Source of the DNA: Codonopsis lanceolata | Lineage: Eukaryota; Streptophyta; Magnoliopsida; Asterales; Campanulaceae | DNA: 64,000 nt | Assembly (NCBI GenBank): GCA_013146195.2 | Contig: CM028378.1 | Coordinates: 81,836,295-81,900,294 of the forward strand | Reading direction: 5' to 3' | In this document: positions 34,074-46,174 of the stretch, piece after piece | How positions within the stretch are numbered: the first letter of the stretch is position 1 | Layout: every line of letters starts with the position of its first letter | Notes under the pieces: model-generated | What the model was told of the DNA's origin: nothing | Databases searched by the model: none | The model's input: the letters and a program-made list of their open reading frames with translations, nothing else | Program-made: the position numbers and the translations under genes

Positions 34074-34439
34074 TCAATTTTGGGCGGTTTGAGTTTTGGC
34101 AATGGGCACCCATTTTATAGAAACCATTCATGCAAGTTGATCAAAACAAAGCCACCATACAGAAAATCATACAAGAAAAGGAAAGAATTGAAGAATGATC
34201 GAGAAATATATCAACTCTGTGAGTCAATAAACATAGCAAGTGTTCAAATCATTCCCCACATAAGCCCACGTCAATTAATACATGCTTATTTGTGTCCAAT
34301 TAAAATTCTGCATGTGTCTATAGACTCTATACCCATCGAGCGGTAGGCAATCTAGGCGGGTATATGGGCGCGACCAAAGTTGCCACCTCTACTGTTGTAT
34401 AGCCGGTGAGGTACATGCGTTTGTAAAGTGATTTATAAA

Positions 34440-34504
34440 CAGATAATCACTTCACTGCACTCCAAAGTCTCCAATCCAACTCTCTGTTCGTCCAACAATG
34501 GCCC
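34440..34504 (+). pseudogene. Right receptor-kinase copy: 5' leader and ATG stranded upstream of the insertion
   Basis: CTCCAATCCAACTCTCTGTTCG and CAACAATGGCCC match the region around the left ATG (11,921) in inverse orientation. The 7-kb element separates this ATG from the rest of exon 1 at 41,503. Confidence 0.8.
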
Positions 34505-34956
34505 TGAAGTGCCTAAATTTCATTTGCCTAAAAAGGCTTTTGGGTCTCGCTTGGGTGAGGGGGCTTTCCACTACACCAGCCCACTATTCATTACAGGACT
34601 ACTGAATACCATGGGCCTAGCCCATGCATGACAAATAAACTCTAACCCCTCAGGTATAAATAAACCCTACTATCTGATAGTAGAGCAGACTCTTTGATAC
34701 GCTCTCTTTTTTCTAAAGTACTCACTTCACACACTGGGGCTACGCGCCCTCCTATTTTTTTATACTGTACTGATTCTCACGCCGGAGGGTTTTGGGGGAC
34801 ATCCCCCACCACTCACGTTGTTTGTTTTGCAGATAACTACAAACAGCCAGATATCCGACCTAGACGACGATTTCATCATTAATTCGGTCGACGAACAACT
34901 CACGGATCACGACGAATTTCGGCACCCCCGGTATGACTGATATTTATGCCACATCA
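34505..34956 (+). repeat. 5' LTR of the non-autonomous element
   Basis: Starts TGAAGTGCC and ends GCCACATCA. GGTATAAATAAACC (about 34,651) is a plausible TATA box. The preceding bases ATGGCCC are the start codon and next codons of the interrupted receptor kinase. Confidence 0.8.
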
Positions 34957-34959
34957 GTT

Positions 34960-34981
34960 TGGTTCCGTTGCTGGGAATCGA
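34960..34981 (+). other. Primer-binding site, tRNA-Glu type
   Basis: TGGTTCCGTTGCTGGGAATCG. Its complement folds as a tRNA 3' end (T-loop TTCGATT-like, stem, acceptor CAACGGA-A-CCA), and the acceptor matches plant tRNA-Glu. Confidence 0.6.
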
Positions 34982-37390
34982 CTCTAGTCACGAACTCTAA
35001 CAACCACGGCAGAGTTTCGTTAATGGGTGCCGGAGACGAATAACACCATCATCTTCACACAAACAACAAAATTCAAGGCTGTTTCTTGCGAGCTAAGCCA
35101 TGAAATAAACACCAAACGACGGACAGATGTTACCCGTGGGATGCATCTTGACAAAACGATCCGGACGCCATCAAAATCACCCCGATTAGAGCTGTTACGC
35201 TCCCTCACGCGCCGCCAAGAGTTGCTGGAGGAGGAGATTCAAGGTAATCACTGGCAGAGATTCGATATCAACTATCGGCACCGTTTTCAGAACCTCAACG
35301 GGATTTAAACACTCCAGTATCTGCGTCTCAATAAGGCGAGTTCACCGCCCCAAAAATCGAGGTCAACGGAGTAGCAACGCCCCTACACGCGCCTCCTAAA
35401 GCGGCTGACCTCCTGGACGTCCGGTGACGCGCCGACTGGTAGATTTGACTCCCGACAATTGTCTGCGCAATGCACAGGGCTGACGTCATCCGTGACGTCA
35501 CCCCCAGCTGTTTTGTCACTCAAGCGCCTGCTGTCTCATCATCTTTCACACAGCTCCCTCCACTTCAATTAACTACCGTTATACATCGTTAATAAAAGTT
35601 AACAGAATGTTTGATGGTTCAACTGAACCGGCCCAGATCACTGCATGGCTTTGTGAACCAGTTCACCTTCTTCCTGTCCGGTTCGGGTCTGACCTGAACC
35701 GGTTCCCTACTATTTCAGGTGTGCTTTGTGAACCAGTTTACCCTCCATATTTGCAGAATTTGCCTATATGACCTCAATTTGTTATTATTAGCAAATAATT
35801 AGTTAACGGAGCATAAATTAAAGTTTATAAATAATTCGCATGATTAATTTATTGCTCCAAATTAACATGAGACACTATATCTTACATGAATATGCATGTA
35901 ATTAATTTTCTTTGCAATTATTAATTTTCTTTGTAATTAATTTTCTTTAAAAATATCGATTATGAAAATTAATAATTGACGATTATAACTCAACGCTACA
36001 CAAAATAGCTATAATAAAATAAATTGCCATGCGTTAATACATATGACATGCCGACTTGACATGATGAACCGATTAAAATTATTATTAATTGGTGAATAAT
36101 GCATAAAATTCTAATGTGACGATTATTATGCGACATAAATCAGAGTAATTATAATACATTTAATGCTCATAACTATGTCATGTTCACATCAAATTGTACA
36201 CCATGATGATGCATGTCACACTATACTACACCAATGCATGCAATTAAATATATTTTGCATCTGCAACCATATATATGACACCACCTTTACGCGCCTTATG
36301 ATTTTACTAATCCCTGGCCGCGCGTGAAAAAAGAAAGTGCATACTCACTCACTTATCAAATTAGACATATCAACTGAGTTAATTGAACTCTATATTTTAT
36401 TATTTATTTGCCCACACATGACAAATGATAATGAAACTGTTTTATTCACCGCTACACCTAAATTCGCGCGTGAATTATCTATACAGATCATGATTTGATT
36501 GCATGTCACACTATTGATGTTATTTTCCTCAATCATGCTAATCACAATATTTATGTATTGTCATTTATATAAATCACTAGCATATTCAACATCTTATCAT
36601 CATAAGATTAAATGCATAATACATACCCCAATTTTATTTAAAAGGGGACTATGTTTGCTTCGCAAATAATGCACTAAACTTTTAGGTACTCAAACCAAGT
36701 CAACTAAGCCTTGGTAACTGCGAGAACCATGACACCCTCCTCGGTAGAGTTGATTCCGCCGCATCGAGCCTTTAGGCACACTCTTGGTGCCAACCCGCAC
36801 TTACTCGTAAGGAAAACCGCAACGACCATAATTACTTCCCCGACCTCAAGGTAGACACTTACAGCCGGAAAGTAGGGGGCCTTCCCTCAAACGGAAAAGC
36901 CCAGATATCTTTACAACTATTCGGACGGCCTAATGCACTAGTGGGCAAGACCCTTAGCCCTGTTGGGGCCACTATCATCTTATCAACAAAAAGGTGAGTT
37001 CTTTCATATTTGTCCATCCAAATTGTTAATGTGTTCATTTATACAACCGCCGGATTGTTGACAAAATCTACTCGCCAGCGGCGAGATAGGCCCCGCCTCG
37101 GTCAACCTTCCTCTATACCCGAGTATTAGTGAACTAATTCTCCCCGTGGGGGGAGGGGCCATGCCCGGCTCACGATACTGATGCCCGCCAGCAGGGCCCC
37201 GCCCACAAGATAGCGGCTAACTACCTCGTTCCTATAGTGACCGAGCAACATTGTTAGTCGATATCTCTATACCCAGCTGATATACTAACAACCGATCCGA
37301 TGAGCCCACATCGGAGAAAGGCCATGCCCGGCTGCTGGGCCGCTGCTCGTAGTTGGCTCGCCCCGCTAGTAATCTTCTAGGCTCGCCTCG
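34982..37390 (+). other. Internal non-coding part of the non-autonomous element
   Basis: 34,982-35,560 is GC-moderate with a 93-codon frame at 35,027 (rich in Arg/Glu, RRQELLEEEIQG) in the position of gag, but without identifiable gag motifs. 35,750-36,660 is strongly AT-rich and featureless. 36,960-37,390 is the block shared with the Tat element at 24,785-25,320. Confidence 0.5.
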
Positions 37391-37439
37391 CCATGCCCGC
37401 CAAAGCCATGGCCGTAACTAAGCACTTAGTCCGGGCCAG

Positions 37440-39790
37440 GTTCTGCACACCGTGCACACATGCTATGCTCGAGCTACGCCCGAGCCTCATGTCATTATTA
37501 TCGTGCTTCAGACACGCTTATGCTCGCAGCCTCACCGAAGCCAGATATCATTATCGTGCTCAAGCGCTATGCTCGCGCCTCGAGCCGATATCATTATCGT
37601 GTGCACGCATGCTCGCGCCCAACCCGAAGCTTCAGATATCATTACCGTGTTCGCGGACGCTATACTCGCCCTCGCCGAGCCTCATAAAGTTATTACTATC
37701 GTGTTTCCCGTGACGCTCATGCTCGCGCCTCCCGCTCGAGCTTCATGCTATTACTATCGTGCTCACAAGACGCTACGCCATGTCGGCCACTCGAAGCCAT
37801 GTCATTATTCTCGACGCCATGCTCGAGCCACAACTCGAGCCTCATGTTATCATTATCGTGTCTGCAGATGCTAACGCTCGCGCCTCCCCGAGCCTCATGT
37901 TATCATTATCATGCCGTGCTCACACGCTACTCTCGCACTACGCCGAGCTATGGCGTTATTATCTCGTGCTCGCACGCCACGCCGAGCTACATCCCGAGCC
38001 TCATGTCATTACTTATCGTGCTCGCAGCACGCCACACTCGCGCCACGCCCGAAGCTTTATGCTGCGTTATCTCGTGCCTCGCACGCCACGCTGAAGCTGG
38101 CATCCCGAGCCTCATATCATTATTACCGTGCGCGCTGCGTGACGCGCGCTGGCCAGCCTCGAAGCCTCATGTTATCATTATCGTGCGCGCAGACGCCAAG
38201 CTCGCCTCGCCCGAGTCTCATGTTATCATTATCGTGCTCAGACACGCTTATGCTCGGCACCTCATCCCGAAGCTTATCATTATCGTGCCTCGCGCAGACG
38301 CTACACTCGCGCTTACGCCCGGAAGCTTTATATGCTTTGTTATTTCATGCCGCATCGCCACGCTCGAAGCTACATCCCGAGCCTCATGTCATTATTATCG
38401 TGTCCATGCACGCTATGCTCGCGCCACTCGAGCCTCATGTTATTACTATCGTGCTGCAGACGCTATGCTCGCGCTATCTCGCCTCGAAGCCGTAAAGCAT
38501 AAAGTTACTTATCGTGCGTTCTGCAAGACGCCATGCTCGCGCCTCGGCGGTTCTTCATGTCATTATTCGTGCGCAGCATGCCATGCTCGAGCCACGCCCC
38601 GAGCCTCATGAAAGTTATCATCATCATGCCGGTCACAGACGCTACGCTCGGGCGCCATTTCGCGGCCAGAGCCTTATATGTTTGATATTATCGTGCCTGC
38701 CGTTTTGACGCCACCTCGAGCTACATCCCGAGCCTCATGTCATTATCGTTATCGCCTCTGCACGCCACACTCGCGCACTACGCCGGCCGAGCCTCGTGTT
38801 ATCATTATCGTGTCTACGCACGCTATGCCGCGCCTCAGCCAGAGCCTCATGTTATCATTATCGTGTCTGCACTGCGCTCGCGCTGTACCCGAGCTTTATG
38901 TTGTTATCTCGTTCGTGCACGCATGCTCGCGCTTCTCAATTTCGGCCGAGCCTCATGTTATCATTATCGTGCGGGTGCACGCTACGCTTCGCGCCATAGC
39001 CCGAGCTTTATCTTTGTTATCTCGTTCGTACGCACGCTATGCTCGCGCCCGGCCGAGAGCCTCATGTTATCATTATCATGCAAGCCGTGCCGCAGTGACG
39101 CTACGCGCCACAGCGGCCAGAAACTTTCGCGTATACAAGCGTTCGTGTTCGGAACACGCCATGCTCGAAGCTACATCCTCGAGCCTCATTACGCCATTAT
39201 TATCGTGCTCACAGACGCTATGCTCGTGCCTCGGCACCGAGCCTCATGTTATTACTATCGTGTCCGTGCACGCTATGCTCGCGCCACCCGGCCAAGCTTG
39301 ATCATCATTCTCGTGCTGGGCATCGCCAGCTCGCCCGCGGCAGCTCGAGTTATCATGCTATCGTGTTCGCACGCGATGCCAGCGCCCACCGAGCTTTCGA
39401 TCATTACTATCGTGCTCCATGCGCGTACGCTTTCACGCCGAGCCACAAATTTAGCTCCATGTTGTTATTCGTGCGCGTCGTACAGACGCCATGCCGAGCC
39501 ACCGCTGCGAGCCTCATGTTATCATTATCGTGTTTCAGTGCGCTTACGCCTCGGCTACAACCCGAAGCTTGCTTGATTGTTATTCACGTGCTTGCCGTCG
39601 CCATGCTCACGCCCACGGCTGAGTCTCGCATCATCATTGCTCCATGCCCTCGAGACGCCTTGCTCATGTCGTAATCGAGCTTCACGTTTTTATTCTCGTG
39701 CACGCGCACCCTATGCTTATTACCACGACCCGAGTTTCATATTACATTCGTGTCATAGCTCGAGCTTGATTACACTGCGGCGGGCAGAGC
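37440..39790 (+). repeat. Tandem array 1: about 45 degenerate units of 50-60 bp
   Basis: Consensus parts are CCGAGCCTCATGTTATCATT, ATCGTGCTC and ACGCTATGCTCGCGCC, repeated throughout with indels. The array gives several long overlapping frames of Ala/Arg/His/Tyr-rich peptide; these are by-products of the repeat. GC content contrasts sharply with the AT-rich segment before it. Confidence 0.85.
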
Positions 39791-39794
39791 CGGA

Positions 39795-40345
39795 AGTTTC
39801 TTATTATCACTCAGAAGACCCTCACCACGGTGAGGCTCGCCGATCGTTGAAGACCCTTACCGCGGCGGTGAGGCTTCGGATTTCCTTTACGCGCTTGTCA
39901 GCTCCCGCTTTGGGCATCCCACGGCTGAGCTTCTCGATTGAGCATATGGATTTCTAGAGGACTCTTACCATGGTAAGGCTTTTGCTCGGATTTTTGAAGA
40001 CCCTCACCATGTCGAGGTCCGAGCCGATTGCTCAAGACCCACCATGGTGAGGCTTCGGATTTCTCTTTATGCGCTTGGCCCCGCTTTGCGCATCCCACTC
40101 TTGAGCTTCCCCGCTTAAGAGCATACGGATTTCGACTCACCTTGGGCGAGGTTGCTTGATTTTTGAAGACCCTCACCATGTTGAGGCCTTGCCGAAGACC
40201 TCACCATGGTGAGGCTTACGATTTCCATTATGCGCCACGCTCCCCGCTCATTTGGGCTCACCTGGCTGAGCTTCGCTCGAGCATAATGGATTTCCGCATT
40301 ACCTCACAATGGTGAGGTTGCTCTGATTCTTGAAGACCCTCACTA
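39795..40345 (+). repeat. Tandem array 2: units built on palindromic CCTCACCATGGTGAGG
   Basis: GAAGACCCTCACC(A/G)TGGTGAGG followed by CGGATTTC and GCGCTTG..CCCGCTTTG recurs about five times at 120-150-bp spacing. The CCTCACC/GGTGAGG arms can form a hairpin in each unit. Confidence 0.75.
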
Positions 40346-40369
40346 CGTTGAGGTACATTACCCTCCCGC

Positions 40370-40960
40370 CGAGCATCCCGCTGTCGAGTTTTATCTCACG
40401 CCCCCGCTTGGGCATCCCACGATTGAGCTTTACATTGTCCTCCGCCGAGTGTTACTCGCGGTTGAGTAGTACTGCTTTAGCGCTTACGCCCCCCGCTTTG
40501 GGCATCCCACCTGGTTGAGCTTTACATTGTCCTCCTCCCGCTCAAGTGTTACTCACGGTTGAGTAGTACACTGGCGCCTACATGCGCTACTTCCCCATTT
40601 GGGCATCCCACGGTTGAGCCTTACATTGTCCTCCCGCTCGAGTGTTACTCGCGGTTGAGTAAGCATATTTTGCACCGTGCCTACTGCACGCTCCCCGCTT
40701 CGAAGTCTACTCGCGGCTGAGCTTTACATTGCCCTCTGCTCGAGTGGTACTCGCGGTTGAGTAGTACATCGCGCCAAGCTACGGCTTACGCTCCCCGTTT
40801 GGGCATCCCACGGTTGAGCTTTACATTGTCCTCCCGCTCAAGTGTTACTCGCGGTAGAGTAGTACACCGCGCCTATTGCAAGCTTACGCTCCCGCCGAGT
40901 TTACTCGCGGTGAGCTTTATTTATCCTCCCGCTCGAGTATCTCGCGGCTGAGTAGATGTC
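40370..40960 (+). repeat. Tandem array 3: about 110-bp units with GTTACTCGCGGTTGAGTAG
   Basis: Five to six units each contain GGGCATCCCACGGTTGAGC, TTTACATTGTCCTCCCGC and GTGTTACTCGCGGTTGAGTAG. The last unit ends just before the polypurine region and 3' LTR. Units differ by small indels and are more uniform than array 1. Confidence 0.8.
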
Positions 40961-41028
40961 ATATTTGATGAAAATTATACTCCTTATCCTTGAGATAAAT
41001 CCCAAGGAATAAGGACCGGGGGGCTACT

Positions 41029-41501
41029 TGAAGTGCCTAAATTTCATTTGCCTGTGGCTTTTTGGGCCTGGTTGGCGAGGGGCTTTCCACTACACCCCCA
41101 CTATTATTCATTGGATTCATAGACTAATGAATACCATGGGCCTAGCCCATGCATGACAAATAAACCCTAACCCTAACCCCTCAGGTATAAATAAACCCTA
41201 CTATTTCATAGTAGAGCAGACTCTTTGATACGCTCTCTTTTTTTCTACAAGACTCACTTCATTACACCACCTGGGGCTACGCCGCCCCTTCTATTTTTGA
41301 TACCGTCTTGATTCTCACGCCGAGGTTTTGGGGGACATCCACCACTCACGGTGTTTGTTTTGCGGATAACTACAAACGGCCGGAAATATCCAGATCCGAC
41401 CTAGACGACGATTTCATCATCAATTCGGTCGACGAACAACTCACCTGATCACTTAATTTAATTTCGGCACCCCTAAGATGATCGATATTTATGCCACATC
41501 G
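41029..41501 (+). repeat. 3' LTR of the non-autonomous element
   Basis: Starts TGAAGTGCC after the purine tract and ends GCCACATCGA. Receptor-kinase coding sequence resumes at once (GCCCAAACC, the counterpart of codons 2-4 of the left copy). The TATA-like GGTATAAATAAACC is kept near 41,185. Confidence 0.8.
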
Positions 41502-41502
41502 A

Positions 41503-41883
41503 GCCCAAACCGGTTATCTCATGTTCCTATTGTCGTTTTATCGGCTGTTAACTTGTTTGTTCTCGCACAGACCACCGACCAATCCACACTCCTCCACTTC
41601 AAATCTCAATTAACCAACTCACACATTTTATCAAACAACCGGATTGCAACCATTCCCCCCGAGTACTGGTCGGCGTTCCTCGCGATGCCACCTACCAGCG
41701 AGTCACCGCCTTGAATCTCTCCGACATGGGTTTTGACCGGCAACATTCCTCCCTACCTTGGAAACCTCACTTTCCTCACTTCACTCGACTTCAAAGAACA
41801 ACGCCTTCCATGGCGGCATAACGCGGAAATATTTGGAGATTTCACTATGCTAGAGTTACGTCTTGGAAACAACCAATTGGGAG
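41503..41883 (+). pseudogene. Right receptor-kinase copy: exon 1 remnant
   Basis: CCCAAACCGGTTATCTCATG onward aligns with left exon 1. The signal-peptide part is degraded. TTDQSTLLHFKSQLTNSHILSNN is readable, then indels shift the frame near 41,690 and 41,735. NIPPYLGNLTFLTSLDF and LRLGNNQLG appear in another frame. The donor GGAG/GTATTATG is kept at 41,883/41,884. Confidence 0.82.
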
Positions 41884-42470
41884 GTATTATGTTTTCACTT
41901 TTGCCTTCTATACTAAACCTTCTACATGTTCATGTTCATATTCATGAAAATTATTAATAATTATTTTCATTAGTGATGGGTTGGACAACACGCCCACTAC
42001 GAGTATGGTCAGCCGAACCACTCAGTCCCTCCCTATCGCCGCCCCCGACCACCTCGAAACCACCACCGTATTCATAGCTTCTTAGACCATCTCATCCTAA
42101 ATTTGGTTAGATTTTACCTCAAATTTGGTTCATTTCAGCACAAAACATTATTCCAACTCCAACCCATAACCCCAAATCTCTCCACAAATAGAATATTTCT
42201 TAGCATATTCTATTTTTATTTCTTTTACTTTATTTATCAACATGTATATTAATTTGCTATTAACCTTTTAAATAATTATTATTAAGATTGCAAAATTAAT
42301 AATTTTAGAATATTAAATAATTTTATTATTATAATATTATTTACGCCATAAATAATACTTTTAAATTAGTAATTTTTTTTAACTAAATTGAAGAAATATA
42401 ATTTAATAAACATACAAGAACTTGAAAATAATAATATAATAATAATTTATTTATTTATTTTTATATAATA

Positions 42471-42718
42471 CTCCCTCCGTCCCTAAATTATCGTCCTCCT
42501 TTCCTTTTTCGTCGGTGCCAAAATAATTGTCTAGTTTGAAACTTACCTTTTTAGAATATCACTTTTACCTTTACCATTACTTTTTCACTCTACTTTAAAT
42601 TATAGTATACATGAGCTTAAAGGAAACTAATATTAACCAAATAAATAATCAAGTCAATTGTTTTTTTCTTAAACTGTGCGCTGGATCAACCAAGACGATT
42701 ATTAAGGGACGGAGGGAG
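42471..42718. mobile_element. Stowaway MITE, right arm only
   Basis: Perfect terminal inverted repeat CTCCCTCCGTCCC ... GGGACGGAGGGAG with TA duplicated on each side (42,469-42,470 and 42,719-42,720). The left arm has the unoccupied site near 11,040, so insertion followed the duplication. 248 bp, non-coding. Confidence 0.9.
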
Positions 42719-43344
42719 TATAATATATACAAATAATTGAAAAAATGTTAATTAATTATAAATTATTGAATTAAAAATGTTCAATAATTTAAATTACATA
42801 ATATTATTGTTATTATTTATTTTATTATTATTTATATTATCTAATATTAGATATTTTTTTAGTTTTTAATACATTTAAATTAAAAAATATCATATTATTA
42901 ATAATTTTGAGATTTAATAATACATTAAAAATTAATATATATCATAGGTCCCCACCAATACCAAATTTGGGGTATGAATAGTGCAACTCCAAATTTGGGG
43001 TAGAACTATTCACTACCCCAAATTTGATAAAGGGTTCGGGGGTAGGTTGGAGTGGTTTGGACCCCCAAAGAAAATAGGCATCTCCAACCCAAAAACCCAG
43101 ATTTGGGAAAGTTTTAGCACCAAGACTAGTCTCATGTAAAACCGATCTTAATTGTTAAAATGAAGCCTACTCCCTAACAATTCAATCCACTAATACTAGT
43201 AATACACGGTGCATCGGATAAAAATTATTTGTTTTACAAAAAATACACGTAAAACTGTCTTACCCATCTATTTGTCGGACACCAAAATGGCACTATTTCA
43301 ACACCATTAACAATTCCAACTTCAACCCTTTGCATCGAATCTTA

Positions 43345-43609
43345 CTCCCTTTATTTTTAAATTATCGGTATTATTAACTCGGTACACTGTTTAAGAAAAA
43401 ATAATTGACTATATTATAAATATTGGTGAAATGTGTGGTTTCTTTTAATATCTTTGATCTGTTGATATGTGTATATAATTAAAGTAGGTAGAAAAAGTGA
43501 GGGTAGAGTAGCAAGAGTGTTTTTTTTTTAAAGAGAGTTTTGAAAGAGGACAATTATTTTAAAACGAACGAAAAAGAAAATAAGAATAATAATTTAAAAA
43601 CGGAGGGAC
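43345..43609. mobile_element. Stowaway-type MITE shared with the left arm
   Basis: Counterpart of 10,125-10,388 in reverse orientation, bounded by TA dinucleotides, with ends CTCCCTTTATTTTTAAATT and AAACGGAGGGAC. Confidence 0.75.
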
Positions 43610-44904
43610 TACTTCAAAAGGAATATTCCTAAGCATATTATATTTTCATTTCCTTTTAACCTTTTAAATTGTAATTATTAAAAATATACAATTAATAATT
43701 TCACTATAGTTAATAAGTTTATTTTTATAATATTATGTATAACTAATAATAATGTTTTAAAAATAAGTAATTTAATATACTTGAGTTTGAGCTACTAACT
43801 ATTTGATAAATACAAACTCATGAGGTGTTTTTTTATATGTATGCATTTTTAAATATAAATATGAGATTGCGTTTTCTAAATAATTTAGTATTATTATGTA
43901 TTTATTTTTTTATTGATAATTACAAAAGAACTTACCTAAGAGCAATTAATTATAATTTATTGAACTTATAGTGTTTAATATTTAAAATAAATTATATTCA
44001 TAATATTTATTATGTAGTTATAATACCTATTATTATTTATTTATCAATTTAAATATTTTTAAATTAATAATATCATATTATTAATATTTTTTGTATTTAA
44101 AAACTAATTTTTTATTTAAAAATCAAGTGAGTCTCATCAACACGGGGTTAGATGATACTGGTTGGAGTGATTTAGTGTGGTTTCCATAGCATTTTGGGGT
44201 TTTCGGGGTTGGGTCGGAGATGACCTTACATTTGTGGAAAACCAATTTTTATTTATTTTTGAAGAAATGGATGGCCTGAAAAATTGCCACTTAGCAATGG
44301 AGCGGCTATAACCGCTGGTCACCACCACTGTGATTGAGTTATTTTTAAAATGTTAAAATTCTTTCATTTTGAAATTCGAGAAGTTTAGATTTTGAATTAT
44401 TTCATAATTATTTTCCCAATTATTCATTATTATTTAAGCAAGTTATAAAAGTTATCAATTAATAAAAATTATCTAGCATGTATTAACAAATATCTTAACA
44501 ACTATACAAAAAATCAAAAATTATTCATAATAATTATGAAAAGAAAATAATAAAAGTATCAATTATTCATACTCGTGTTAGACTAAATTGTATTGAATTG
44601 TATTTATTGACGGTTTGAAATGAAAATGCTTGAACATTTTGTGAAAGAAAAGCTTACATACCAAGTAGGCCTAGCAATTGGGTGTGTTAGGCCGGGTTGG
44701 GATGGATAACGGGTTGAAACCCATTAGAACCGGAATATCAAACGGGACGAAATGAGTTTGATTATAACGGGTAACGGGTCGACCCCTCTTAACCCGGTAT
44801 TACCAAATATGGAAATTTCGAGTCACAATATGATATGTGCATCATTTTCGTGATCAAGCAAAACTTTGTGCTGCTTTTAGCATGACAATTAGCCAATTAT
44901 GCAG

Positions 44905-45270
44905 GTACCATTCCATTTAAAATAGGTAATCTTACACATTTGGAAATATTGAGCATGCCAAGTTGCTCTCTAATGGGGCATATCCCATCTTCCATCTTCA
45001 ACATGTCTTCGCTGAAAGTTATTGATCTCACAAACAATAGCCTGTCTGGAATCCTATCAGTGGACATTTGCAGTTGGCATCTTCCTGTTATTGAATCACT
45101 AGATCTTTCTCACAATCAACTCACTGGCAAAATTTCATCTTACATATGGGAATGCAGAGGGCTTCGGAGCTTATTTCTGTCCTATAATAATTTCATCGGT
45201 AGCATACCTTCAACAATTGGGAACCTCACTTTGCTCAAACGTATTGTTATAGAAGCTAACCAGTTGACAG
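44905..45270 (+). pseudogene. Right receptor-kinase copy: exon 2 (LRR block)
   Basis: 366 bases, identical in length and boundaries to left exon 2. Open frame with the same LRRs and a few substitutions (for example RSW to CSW, HLSH to DLSH, TGN to TGK). Confidence 0.85.
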
Positions 45271-46174
45271 GTATTCTTTACATTCAAATTTCTTTTTATC
45301 TTCTTGATACTCTAATTGATTTTATCATGGAACTTGTTCATAAGCAATAGGCATTTATTTTCAAAGCTGCAGCCTGCATGCCCCGTCTTGTAAGAGAAGC
45401 TTACGTCGAGGCAAAACTAATTTTCGATTTGAAAAGTGACTCTAGAAACTTGGGTTCATGCTTATTTACATGACACGTCAGATGCTTCAAAGCTTAATAT
45501 GTACGAGCTGTAGTAGTTTCCTGATATTAAAAATGCTCGCCAGTGAAAGGAATGTGAACAATTTGAATGTAAAAGAGCTAAGTCATTGGTTACCACTATA
45601 AAGAAAAGGACTAAATTGGAAGAATAAAAGGAATCCTTTCTTCCTAATTCCAAAATAAAACAGGACATGCCTCTCTCTCTTTCTCTCTATCTATCTATCT
45701 TCTTTGCCATCCTGCTCATCTTTGAAAGGGTACGTGAATCTCGATGCTATCAGTTCTTCCAACTTCCAAACAAAACAGGACATGTCTCAAAGTTGTTACC
45801 ACATGATTTCCTATCCGCTTCAATAGTTAATATGTTTCAAACCTCAATGTCATCCTTACTTTAAAGGGCAAGAGAGTATTTTTCTTTCAGCTTATCGCAC
45901 ATCTGTGTAACTCATCGTTTCAAAATTGTTAAATTGGCATGTCGGGTTTTTGCCATTTCTTAACCACATTTGGGTGTAACAACGTTTTGAAATGTTTTTC
46001 CAATGGTACTCTAAGTAGTGTAGGGAATCGCAAGTGTTAGAATTCCTTCCCTTTCAACTCAATCAAACCTGTCTGTTATCTTTCTTAGGACTTGTAGTTA
46101 GATTTGGGGCATGCAGGCAATTGCTACATTCATATGAAAGCATGTTAAGTGAAAGTGTGTGGATACTGTGGCAG

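Larger units (their letters stand above)
34505..41501 (+). mobile_element. Non-autonomous Tat-like LTR element with three tandem-repeat arrays
   Basis: LTRs at 34,505-34,956 and 41,029-41,501 start TGAAGTGCC. A tRNA-Glu-type primer site (34,960) and a purine-rich GGACCGGGGGGC tract (41,013-41,024) sit in the correct places, and GCCC is duplicated at the ends. No gag or pol domain is recognisable. It shares LTR-end words, primer type and a 3' block (about 36,960-37,390) with the Tat element at 18,054, so it would rely on enzymes of such a relative. The LTRs differ by many substitutions and indels, so insertion is older than the copia element's. It splits the receptor-kinase gene just after its ATG. 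Confidence 0.8.
41884..44904 (+). other. Right receptor-kinase intron 1
   Basis: Collinear with 8,370-11,533. It contains a right-only Stowaway MITE (42,471-42,718), the shared Stowaway MITE (43,345-43,609) and the shared decayed hAT-like words near 44,680-44,810. No gene is seen. Confidence 0.6.

Noticed and set aside
37393..39957. Overlapping long plus-strand frames (up to 288 codons) of Arg/His/Tyr/Ser-rich peptide
   Set aside because: They arise from the 50-60-bp tandem array, are open in all three frames and drift with indels; there is no domain and no independent start signal.
37440..40960. CRISPR-like array
   Set aside because: Units are contiguous and degenerate without unique spacers, inside a plant LTR element.
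41161..41190. AAACCCTAACCCTAACCCC, a plant telomere-like motif
   Set aside because: Only two to three units inside the 3' LTR, not shared by the 5' LTR; simple expansion of a CCCTAAC word, not an interstitial telomere.
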